Source: Acidobacteriota bacterium (GTDB lineage: Bacteria > Acidobacteriota > Terriglobia > Acidiferrales > UBA7541). From it: a stretch of DNA of 7,717 nucleotides. The position numbers and the translations under genes were made by a program. The stretch spans positions 1 to 7,717 of the forward strand of contig QHYF01000120.1 in assembly GCA_003224075.1 (NCBI GenBank), in the 5' to 3' direction. Positions 1 through 6,248 of the stretch are shown piece after piece. Numbering within the stretch: position 1 is the stretch's first letter; every line of letters starts with the position of its first letter. The notes under the pieces were generated by a model. The model searched no databases. It worked only from the letters and a program-made list of their open reading frames with translations, and was not told the origin of the DNA.

Positions 1-1
1 G

Positions 2-553
2 CAAACGGGAAACCGCGCCGCTTTCGAGGAACTGGTTCGCCGGTATGACCGCAATGTCCTGCGCCTGGCCCTCAATCTCATGAAGCGGCCCGAGGATGCC
101 CGCGACGTCTACCAAGAAGCTTTCCTCAAGGTTTACCGGAATCTGCATCGTTTCCGCTTTGAATGCAGCTTTTACACCTGGCTCTACCGCATCGTCACCA
201 ACGTCTGCCTGGACCACTTGCGCCGCCGCCAAGCCCGCCCCGAAGACCAGGCCCCGGAACTGAATTCCGGCCATCCTGAAGAAGGCATTGCCGACTTTTT
301 TGAGCGCCAACGGGAGCATCGCCCGACGCTTGACCCCGAGCGCAGCCTCTTCGGCAAAGAAATCAAAGCTCGCATTGCTTGCGCGATGGAGCGGCTCTCG
401 CCTCGCGAGCGCGTTGTTTTTGAAATGAAGCATTATCAAGGCCTGAAGCTCCGCGCGATCGGCGACGCACTCGGGACCACCGAGGAAACGGTGAAAAATT
501 CTCTTTTCCGCGCAACCCGCAAACTCCGCAACGAGTTGGGAGGCTTGCGATGA
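2..553 (+). CDS. ECF-type RNA polymerase sigma factor (5' end outside window)
   Basis: This is a sigma-70 family factor of the extracytoplasmic function group, which directs RNA polymerase to a small set of promoters. The reading frame is open from base 2, so the ATG at 80 is internal and the true start lies upstream; 183 residues are visible. Region 2 is seen in AFEELVRRYD, in the acidic helix around DARDVYQEAFLKVYR, and in the region 2.3/2.4 stretch FYTWLYRIVTNVCLDHLRRR. A variable acidic linker follows. Region 4 is RLSPRERVVFEMKHYQGL, followed by a helix-turn-helix with the typical TTEETVKNSLFRATRKLR. The stop overlaps the start of the anti-sigma gene (ATGA, 550-553), which implies translational coupling. 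Family assignment is firm; target promoters cannot be told from this window. Confidence 0.95.
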   Translation, partial: QTGNRAAFEELVRRYDRNVLRLALNLMKRPEDARDVYQEAFLKVYRNLHRFRFECSFYTWLYRIVTNVCLDHLRRRQARPEDQAPELNSGHPEEGIADFFERQREHRPTLDPERSLFGKEIKARIACAMERLSPRERVVFEMKHYQGLKLRAIGDALGTTEETVKNSLFRATRKLRNELGGLR

Positions 554-1641
554 GCGCATTTGAGAAGAATGTGAACTGTCAAGACATTGCCCCACTCCTG
601 GTTTTTTATGTTTGCGAGGAAGTGAGCGACAAGGAGCGCAAACAGGTCGAAGCTCACCTTGCCAACTGTGAGGCGTGCTCCGCACAACTTGCCGAAGAAC
701 GCGAACTCCAGGAGATTGTGGCCGGCGGTCTGCAGACCGCTGATGAATTCGATTCTTCCGGTATTCTCCTCTCGCAGTGCCGCAGCGAGCTTGCCGAAGC
801 CCTCGACGATCTTTCTGCGCCTCCGGTCCAGGAACGCTGGCGCCCGTTTGGATGGTTGCGCCGCTGGATGGCGCTGCGCCCGGCTTGGAGCGGCGCACTC
901 CTGGTCCTCTTGGGGATTCTGCTTGGCACTCAGGCGATTCCCCTGCTGCAGACCCGCTCCAACGACGGCGCAAATGGCCCGGCGATGAACGTCATGGCCA
1001 GGCCGCAAATCACCGAAGACCAGCTTGCGAAAATGGCGGTGGGGGCCATCAATTTTTTGCCTGCGTCGGGCTCTGCTCCCGGCACAGTTCAGCTTCAGCT
1101 CAGTGCTGAACAGCCGCTGGTGCTCTCCGGAAATGTTGAGGACACCGATATGCGCCGCGCCCTCACTTATATCGTTGAAAGCGGCGAGCGCTTTGATGCC
1201 GGTGTCCGCCTCGATTGCCTGGAGGCGCTGAAGGCGGCGGCGCGGGATCAGCAAGTGCGTCAGGCACTGATCGCCGCGGCGCGCAAGGATCAGAATCCCG
1301 CAGTGCGCATGAAGGCGCTGGAATCGCTTCGTGTCGTGTCGGCGGACGATGACGTACGGCAGGCGCTGCTCGATGCCCTCGGACATGACGCCAATCCGGG
1401 CGTGCGCGTCGAGGCCGTCAATGTGCTCGTTGGATCTCTGCAACCCGAGCAATCGGACGAGGTAATGCTCGACGGCGCTTCGGCCCCGTCATCGGAACCC
1501 GGTTCGCCGAATGAGGATGCTGCGTCTTTAGACCGCGTAGTTCGCGTGCTTCAGCAGTTGCAGCGGCGGGATCCCAGCCGTTACGTGCGGTTGCGCAGCG
1601 CCGCGGCTCTGCGCCAGATCGGGCCGCGCGAGATACAGTAG
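550..1641 (+). CDS. Anti-sigma factor: zinc-finger (zf-HC2/ZAS) domain, one TM segment, HEAT repeats
   Basis: The product (363 aa) probably holds the upstream sigma factor inactive at the membrane. Residues 10-43 form an anti-sigma zinc-finger domain with Cys10, His36, Cys40 and Cys43 (the HxxxCxxC signature in HLANCEAC). A single hydrophobic segment at about 113-134 (WSGALLVLLGILLGTQAIPL) follows a basic, Trp-rich stretch, giving an N-terminus-inside topology. The outer part has HEAT-like helical pairs at about 198-297 (DAGVRLDCLEALKAAA, NPAVRMKALESLRVV, NPGVRVEAVNVLVGSL) and another at 343-358 (SRYVRLRSAAALRQIG). HEAT repeats usually bind proteins or peptides, so this part may be the sensor; that is inference. 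The ATGA overlap with the sigma gene is the classic arrangement for such a pair. Confidence 0.92.
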   Translation: MSAFEKNVNCQDIAPLLVFYVCEEVSDKERKQVEAHLANCEACSAQLAEERELQEIVAGGLQTADEFDSSGILLSQCRSELAEALDDLSAPPVQERWRPFGWLRRWMALRPAWSGALLVLLGILLGTQAIPLLQTRSNDGANGPAMNVMARPQITEDQLAKMAVGAINFLPASGSAPGTVQLQLSAEQPLVLSGNVEDTDMRRALTYIVESGERFDAGVRLDCLEALKAAARDQQVRQALIAAARKDQNPAVRMKALESLRVVSADDDVRQALLDALGHDANPGVRVEAVNVLVGSLQPEQSDEVMLDGASAPSSEPGSPNEDAASLDRVVRVLQQLQRRDPSRYVRLRSAAALRQIGPREIQ

Positions 1642-1665
1642 TTTGCAGGACAGAGTTCTTATTTC

Positions 1666-3474
1666 ATGAGGAATCGAATTTTTCATCGAGCGTTTTTATT
1701 CGGGGCGCGCCGTGTCGCACCGCTCTTCGTGCTGGCCGCAATTTTTTCCGTCTCACAATTCTCGCCGGTGGCATTTGGCTCCGACGGAAAAGAAACCGTC
1801 GCCCTGCCAGCCGAGAATCCCGGCGAACCGGGCTCGCAGCATACTTCCGCCGTTCGCAATGGCGTGCTGGAAACCAAAGATGGTCTGACGCTGAAGCTGA
1901 CCATTGATCTCGGATCCGTAAATATCGTTCCACTCGAGGCCGGTGCCGCGCCGCTCGTCCGCTATACCGTGCATATTGAAACCGACGCCCGTGGCAACGC
2001 CGCGCAACAACTCCTCGAAAATTACTCCCTCAAGGCCAAGTCCACTTACGGGGGCGCGGAAATCATTGGCGTGCTCCCGCCGCAAGCCGCGCGCTCTGCC
2101 GATGCTCAATTCTGGGTGCAATTTGAAGTCGCCGTGCCGCGCGGCTATAGCGTCGAGGTGAATACGGGGGCTGGCGACATCACCACAGGGGACATTGGCG
2201 GAACCGCCGGCCTGCACACGCAGGGCGGAAACATCAAGACGGGACGCATCGGCGGCTCGGGGCTTCGCGACGCTTCGCGGGGACGCTCGGTGGCGAGACT
2301 CGATACGCAGGGCGGACACATTCAGGTTCTGGATGTCGCGGGTGATCTCACAGCCTTTACCGCCGGCGGACACGTCAACGTGGGTAACATTGCCGGAGAC
2401 GCTTCGCTGCGCACTGGTGGCGGGCATATCCGCGCGGGTCAGATCGGTGGCCGCGCCGAATTGGAAACCGTTGGCGGCAACATCACCGTCGCCCATGCAG
2501 AGAATTTCGTGAACGTGCACACCGGTGGTGGGCAGATCGATTTCGGCGAAGTGCACGGCTCAGTGCGTGCCCAGACGGGCGGCGGCGGCATTCGAGTGAT
2601 GTACGTTTCCGGACCGATGGAAGTGGAGTCGAGCGGCGGCAGCATCTGCCTGACGCGTGTCGCCGGCGCCTTGCAAGCCGCCACATCAGGCGGCACGATT
2701 ACCGCGTGGATTAATCCAGACCCACCTTCTGGTGGCGGGGCGGTCCGTCTCGGAGGCGCGTCGCAGCTTGCCTCCGGCAACGGCGACATTGTCGTATTTT
2801 TGCCGCGGAACCTTGCCGCTACCATCGACGCGACGGTGACGACCGGTGGCTTGCGCCACATCGAAGCGGACCCTGCTTTGCATCTTACGGTTCAATCTTC
2901 CAACACCGGCACGGGGCCCGTGCATGCCATTGCTGTTTTGAACGGCGGCGGCGCCCTGCTGAAGTTGCATACCAGTGCCGGAAAAATTCGCCTGCAATTC
3001 TTGGATTCGGAGACTGCTCTCCGCGAATCCCTGATGCGTGAGCAGAAAGAGCGGATCAATCAGCGGCTCCAGGAACATCAGATTGAAAGGGTGAAGATCG
3101 ACAGGGGTCCGGTTGCTGCGCCGGAGCCGGAACCTAAGACCGACTGGCTCGAAAGCTGGCTGGCCAATCTGGAAGTTGCTTTCACCGGCGGTCTTCACGA
3201 GGACCCCGACGATTTCCAGAAGCGGCTTACCTATTGTCCAAAGCCTTCGTACCCGGCTCTCGCTCAGCGCGCAGGCATCCAGGGGATCGTGAAAGTTCAG
3301 GTGCGCGTGACGAAAGACGGCCGCGTCGAAGTGCAGAAAGTTCTTGAGGGTGAACCGGCGCTCGCCGATGCCGCGGTTGCGGCCATGAAGCGGTGGCAAG
3401 CGAAGCCGGCATGGATCAAAGGAAAAAAGGTCGAGGTCATCTCGACGGTGAAGTTTGATTTTCAGTTGCACTGA
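1666..3474 (+). CDS. Exported DUF4097-like beta-solenoid protein with C-terminal TonB domain
   Basis: This 602-aa protein starts with a basic, then hydrophobic signal (residues 1-38, ending SPVAFGS) that could be cleaved or act as a membrane anchor. Residues about 70-160 look like a beta-rich domain. Residues 165-350 are a glycine-rich solenoid of the DUF4097/adhesin type: the hydrophobic residue after the GG-x turn falls at 172, 190, 219, 237, 255, 273, 291, 309, 327 and 345, an exact 18-residue step except for one 11-residue insertion after 190. A charged helix lies at about 447-476 and a short proline-rich stretch (APEPEPK) at 485-491. Residues about 522-602 are a TonB C-terminal domain (YPALAQRAGIQGIVKVQVRV, then AAVAAMKRWQAKPAW), which in TonB contacts outer-membrane receptors. 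The gene follows the anti-sigma gene by 24 nt. Shine-Dalgarno support is weak (GCAGGA at 1645, 15 nt away). Its actual role is unknown. Confidence 0.88.
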   Translation: MRNRIFHRAFLFGARRVAPLFVLAAIFSVSQFSPVAFGSDGKETVALPAENPGEPGSQHTSAVRNGVLETKDGLTLKLTIDLGSVNIVPLEAGAAPLVRYTVHIETDARGNAAQQLLENYSLKAKSTYGGAEIIGVLPPQAARSADAQFWVQFEVAVPRGYSVEVNTGAGDITTGDIGGTAGLHTQGGNIKTGRIGGSGLRDASRGRSVARLDTQGGHIQVLDVAGDLTAFTAGGHVNVGNIAGDASLRTGGGHIRAGQIGGRAELETVGGNITVAHAENFVNVHTGGGQIDFGEVHGSVRAQTGGGGIRVMYVSGPMEVESSGGSICLTRVAGALQAATSGGTITAWINPDPPSGGGAVRLGGASQLASGNGDIVVFLPRNLAATIDATVTTGGLRHIEADPALHLTVQSSNTGTGPVHAIAVLNGGGALLKLHTSAGKIRLQFLDSETALRESLMREQKERINQRLQEHQIERVKIDRGPVAAPEPEPKTDWLESWLANLEVAFTGGLHEDPDDFQKRLTYCPKPSYPALAQRAGIQGIVKVQVRVTKDGRVEVQKVLEGEPALADAAVAAMKRWQAKPAWIKGKKVEVISTVKFDFQLH

Positions 3475-3541
3475 GCGGTTGTCGCCTCAGTGCCAGCGGA
3501 TTTCGTTCAGGTCCTCGGTTCTCGCTGGTAGCTCATCCTTG

Positions 3542-3548
3542 AAGGGGG
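3542..3548 (+). promoter_or_regulatory. Ribosome binding site for the second DUF4097-like gene
   Basis: AAGGGGG lies 9 nt before the ATG at 3558 and supports that start. The 83-nt gap after the previous gene also holds a CCAGCG/CGCTGG inverted pair (3493-3498 and 3523-3528) with a long 24-nt loop, too weak to call a terminator. Confidence 0.6.
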
Positions 3549-3557
3549 TAGAACGAT

Positions 3558-4328
3558 ATGTTCCGTCATGCTTTCCACGCTACTTCTCTCTGTGTGCTGT
3601 TCCTGGCCGCCGTTTGGGGCCTTCCCGCTTATGCCATCAGCAAGGATTTCAACCAGTCCTATCCGCTGCAGCCTGGAGGCACGTTTGAATTGCAAAACGT
3701 CAACGGCACCGTCGAGGTGCAAGGCTGGGACCGCGATGAGGTCGAAATTCACGCCGTAAAAACGGCCAAACAGAGGGAATCGGACCTTGACCGCGTCTCC
3801 ATCGAGGTGGACGCCCGACCGGATGCTATCTCCGTCGCCACGCGGTATCCGCAGAATGGGGGCGTCGAAGTGGCCGTGGAATACACCGTGCACGTTCCGC
3901 ACGGCGCGCGCCTCGAGCATCTCGCCACCGTGAACGGCACATTGCGCGTCGCTGGCGTTGACGCGGTCGAAGACCTGCACACCGTGAACGGCAATATCGA
4001 AGTGTTTGAAGCCGGCGGGAGCGTTCATGCGCACACCACGAACGGCAACGTGCACCTCGAACTGACGCACTTGCGCGACAAGGACAAGAACGGCGCCACG
4101 GCGGAAACCACGAATGGGTCTCTCGTCCTTGCCGTGCCATCCGACATGCAGGCCGATGTCGAGGCCCGCTGCCTGAACGGAAACTTCTTCTCCGAACTCC
4201 CTATCACGATGGAGAGTACCCAGCGTCCCCGGGAAATGCATGGCAAATTAGGCCGCGGCGGTGTTCCGATTCATTTGCGCACCGTAAATGGCGGGATCCG
4301 GTTGGTTGTTCTGCGGTCGACCGTCTGA
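3558..4328 (+). CDS. Exported DUF4097 family beta-repeat protein
   Basis: A 256-aa protein with a signal peptide at about 1-26 (hydrophobic core LCVLFLAAVWGLPAYA, likely cut after AYA). The mature part is all-beta with a repeated T/N-x-NG-x-hydrophobic motif: NVNGTVEV at 47, TVNGTLRV at 124, TVNGNIEV at 142, TTNGNVHL at 160, TTNGSLVL at 184, CLNGNF at 205 and TVNGGIRL at 242. Three successive copies (124, 142, 160) are exactly 18 residues apart, the same rung length as in the larger preceding protein, so the two are probably diverged relatives in tandem. Unlike that protein it has no TonB domain. It probably acts in the periplasm or at the cell surface. DUF4097 has no settled biochemical function, and the position behind a sigma/anti-sigma pair suggests an envelope-response role (inference). 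Confidence 0.88.
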   Translation: MFRHAFHATSLCVLFLAAVWGLPAYAISKDFNQSYPLQPGGTFELQNVNGTVEVQGWDRDEVEIHAVKTAKQRESDLDRVSIEVDARPDAISVATRYPQNGGVEVAVEYTVHVPHGARLEHLATVNGTLRVAGVDAVEDLHTVNGNIEVFEAGGSVHAHTTNGNVHLELTHLRDKDKNGATAETTNGSLVLAVPSDMQADVEARCLNGNFFSELPITMESTQRPREMHGKLGRGGVPIHLRTVNGGIRLVVLRSTV

Positions 4329-4357
4329 CGATTTTCAACCTGCCGCGTCTAACCGCT

Positions 4358-4365
4358 GAGGAGGA
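4358..4365 (+). promoter_or_regulatory. Ribosome binding site for the PDZ protein gene
   Basis: GAGGAGGA, a strong Shine-Dalgarno sequence, sits 10 nt before the ATG at 4376. It is the strongest such site in the + strand operon and fixes the start. Confidence 0.7.
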
Positions 4366-4375
4366 TGGGACGACA

Positions 4376-5443
4376 ATGAAGAAACGAAATCTGCTTGTTG
4401 CTGGAGGAGTTGCGGCACTCAGCCTCGCCTTGATCGCTCTGCCCGCGACGTCCGCCAGACCGCAAAACCCGGATGATTCCACGATCGCGCGCTTGCGGCA
4501 AAAAATCGAAACGCTGCAGGCGCAACTGGAGGCCAAACTGGAAGGCCGGCAGGATCAGATCGCGGAACTCGCTGCGACTCGCGCGCTCCTTGTTTCCAAA
4601 GCGGCCCTCGCGCAGGAGAATCAGGCCGTTCAACAGCTCGAGGACTTGCCCGACGTCGAGCAGGACGCGATGAGCCTTGTGATCGACGACGAAGGTTCGA
4701 GCTGGCTCGGCGTCGAAACCCATGAAGTAACCACGGATAAGGCCAAAGAGCTGAAGCTCCCTGCCGAGCGCGGCGTTGTCCTGGGCAAGATTGTTGCGGA
4801 CAGTCCCGCAGCCAAGGCTGGCCTGAAAGAAAACGACGTGGTCACGGAGATGAATGGCCAGCGCATCGAAGGCACGGCGCAATTCCGCCGCATGATCCAT
4901 GAAATTCCTGCCGGCCGCGCCGTCCAGCTCACCGTGTGGCGCGACGGGCGGTCTCAAACCCTGAACGTTACTCTGGGCAAATCCGAAGAGCGTCGTCACG
5001 CCTTTAGAATGAGGACGCCGGCACCCGGCACTTTTGCTTTCCGGATGCCGGAATTTCCTGAAATTCCCTCCATGGACTGGAACGGCAGCATCTTCCTCGG
5101 CGGTCAGCCTCGGCTTGGCATCGACGCGGAAGATCTCAACGGTCAGCTGGGCACATTCTTCGGCGCTCCTGATGGCGAAGGCATTTTGGTCCGCGAAGTG
5201 AATCCGGGCTCACCTGCGGAAAAGGCCGGAGTGAAGGTGGGTGACGTAATCACCTCGTTGAACGGCGAACGCATCCGCACCGTCGGCGAGCTGCGCGAAA
5301 AACTATCCGCAAAGCGCGATGATAAGGACAAGACCGTAAAGCTCGGCGTGCTGCGCAATAAGAGCGAGGTTTCTCTTACCGTCGAGTTGCCCGCTCCCGC
5401 CCCGCGCGCCAAACGCGTCACCACGCATCGCACCAACATCTGA
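4376..5443 (+). CDS. Exported protein with coiled coil and two PDZ domains
   Basis: A 355-aa protein with a signal peptide (MKKRN, then a hydrophobic core, ending ALPATSA near residue 27). Residues 36-90 are Gln/Glu/Leu-rich and likely a coiled coil (STIARLRQKIETLQAQLEAK). PDZ domain 1 spans about 108-200, with the carboxylate-loop region SWLGVE and the HtrA-like stretch DSPAAKAGLKENDVVTEMNG. PDZ domain 2 spans about 245-338 (PRLGID, NPGSPAEKAGVKVGDVITSL). The C-terminus is basic. PDZ domains of this type bind exposed C-termini of envelope proteins in HtrA/DegP proteases, but no trypsin-like or other protease domain is present, so this is likely a binding or adaptor protein in the periplasm. 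It lies 47 nt after the second DUF4097-like gene, in the same probable operon, and is its last visible gene. A substrate-presenting or signal-sensing role is inference. Confidence 0.88.
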   Translation: MKKRNLLVAGGVAALSLALIALPATSARPQNPDDSTIARLRQKIETLQAQLEAKLEGRQDQIAELAATRALLVSKAALAQENQAVQQLEDLPDVEQDAMSLVIDDEGSSWLGVETHEVTTDKAKELKLPAERGVVLGKIVADSPAAKAGLKENDVVTEMNGQRIEGTAQFRRMIHEIPAGRAVQLTVWRDGRSQTLNVTLGKSEERRHAFRMRTPAPGTFAFRMPEFPEIPSMDWNGSIFLGGQPRLGIDAEDLNGQLGTFFGAPDGEGILVREVNPGSPAEKAGVKVGDVITSLNGERIRTVGELREKLSAKRDDKDKTVKLGVLRNKSEVSLTVELPAPAPRAKRVTTHRTNI

Positions 5444-5461
5444 GGCAATGTGATCAGCAGA

Positions 5462-5479
5462 AGCCCGGGGTCATGGGCT
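5462..5479. terminator. Weak hairpin between convergent genes
   Basis: AGCCC and GGGCT form a 5-bp stem around an 8-nt loop in the 35-nt gap between the PDZ gene and the B2 gene, reaching the first base of the B2 stop codon. There is no T-tract on either strand, so intrinsic termination is only a possibility. Confidence 0.2.
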
Positions 5480-5943
5480 CACTGTTGGTCCTGCGGCAGC
5501 GAGAACAATCCCGCATCGAAAGCGGCATAGTGGCGGTGGCGCTCCTCGGGTTCGTTTAGCGCCACTCCTTCGTGCTCCACCCAGGCATGAGCCTCGAACT
5601 TTTCTTTTTCTTTTCGAATGCCGATGCGCAGTTGCGAGCAAATCCCCTGACGCCCCAGCAGCCACCAGAGTGTAAGAGATTTCGCCAAACACGAAGGATG
5701 AACCAGCCCGCGCCGGTCCGCAGCATGGACCATCTGCGCGGTCATCACGGCATGCTTGTTCACAAATGCAGAATCTTGTTCTCGGTTCGTCTTCGAAAGA
5801 AATCTCTGCAGCGCCGCCTGTGTTGCGCGAAAACCGCGCCATCTCAGGCTCAGGGCCACCAGCGGCAGCAGCACCATCGCGCGCAGAAAAAGTTTCCGTG
5901 CCGGAAGTTCCATCCTGCTAAATCGGTGGAATCGTTCCCACAT
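5479..5943 (-). CDS. Lasso peptide biosynthesis B2 protein (transglutaminase-like leader peptidase)
   Basis: A 154-aa protein of the Transglut_core3/McjB C-terminal family, the cysteine protease that removes the leader from lasso precursor peptides. The N-terminal third matches the family opening (WERFHRFSR, then LFLRAMVLLPLVALSLRWRGF). The catalytic Cys85 lies in HPSCLAKSLTLWWLLGRQG and His119 in FEAHAWVEHEG. The third triad position, usually Asp 12 residues after the His, is Glu131 here (ALNEPEE). The length is typical for a stand-alone B2. The ATG at 5943 overlaps the B1 gene by 26 nt; an ATG at 5913, 4 nt after the B1 stop, is an alternative, but the longer form fits the family's N-terminal pattern better. 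No cyclase or precursor gene is adjacent, so the substrate is unknown and may not be a lasso peptide. Confidence 0.88.
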   Translation of the reverse strand: MWERFHRFSRMELPARKLFLRAMVLLPLVALSLRWRGFRATQAALQRFLSKTNREQDSAFVNKHAVMTAQMVHAADRRGLVHPSCLAKSLTLWWLLGRQGICSQLRIGIRKEKEKFEAHAWVEHEGVALNEPEERHRHYAAFDAGLFSLPQDQQ

Positions 5944-6229
5944 CAGCGGGGAGAACTTGGAGCAAGCCGTTCTCCACGAGCTGGCCCAAAAGTTCCGTTA
6001 GGTTGGAGTGGAGCAATTCCGGTTCGACGTCGAATTCCGCAAGGAGCTCCTCGTACGCCGCGTCAATGTTCGGTGAAGCCGTCACGAGCTGCCACATCCG
6101 TGTGCCGGTCTCGTCCAAACCAAAGTACTGCTCCGTCTCGAGATTCAACAAAACCGATTCTCGATCCAGAAAGCGCACCAGAACGTGCGCTGGCGCTGTG
6201 GCCCGCTCCGTAAATGACAGCGTCAGCAC
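5918..6229 (-). CDS. PqqD-like peptide chaperone / lasso B1 leader-recognition protein
   Basis: A 103-aa protein of the PqqD family, the RiPP recognition element fold that grips the leader of a precursor peptide and hands it to modifying enzymes. The family pattern is clear: VLVRFLDRESVLLNLETEQY, then FGLDETGTRMWQLV, an acidic helical section (AAYEELLAEFDVEPELLHSN) and the ending LLGQLVENGLLQVL. Size is normal for a stand-alone B1. The start is GTG at 6229; GGAGGA at 6233-6238 is close (3-4 nt), and no other start in this frame fits the family N-terminus. It lies 19 nt after the stop of the TPR gene and overlaps the B2 gene, as B1 and B2 do in split lasso systems. Its peptide partner is not in the window. 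Confidence 0.88.
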   Translation of the reverse strand: MLTLSFTERATAPAHVLVRFLDRESVLLNLETEQYFGLDETGTRMWQLVTASPNIDAAYEELLAEFDVEPELLHSNLTELLGQLVENGLLQVLPADVGTIPPI

Positions 6230-6232
6230 GGC

Positions 6233-6238
6233 TCCTCC
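6233..6238 (-). promoter_or_regulatory. Ribosome binding site for the B1 gene
   Basis: GGAGGA on the minus strand precedes the GTG at 6229 by only 3 nt. It is the sole Shine-Dalgarno-like sequence in the 19-nt gap after the TPR gene, and supports the GTG as start despite the tight spacing. Confidence 0.5.
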
Positions 6239-6248
6239 GTTGGCTTTC

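Noticed and set aside
436..1452. Long minus-strand open frame (338 codons) opposite the sigma/anti-sigma genes
   Set aside because: It is antisense to clearly recognisable domains, has no family features, and is a typical by-product of high-GC coding sequence.
1753..2556. Minus-strand frame of 267 codons opposite the solenoid protein
   Set aside because: It mirrors the glycine-rich repeat codons of the real gene and shows no signal peptide or domain of its own.
3481..3530. Inverted pair CCAGCG/CGCTGG between the two DUF4097-like genes as a terminator or operator
   Set aside because: The stem is only 6 bp with a 24-nt loop and no T-tract; such pairs are expected by chance in GC-rich sequence.
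5444..5478. A short lasso precursor gene in the gap after B2
   Set aside because: The gap is only 35 nt and cannot hold a leader plus core peptide; no suitable short frame was seen in the 19-nt or 90-nt gaps either.
5572..6213. Plus-strand frame of 213 codons over the B1/B2 genes
   Set aside because: The composition is Arg/Ser/Pro-rich without domains, and both minus-strand genes match known families along their length.
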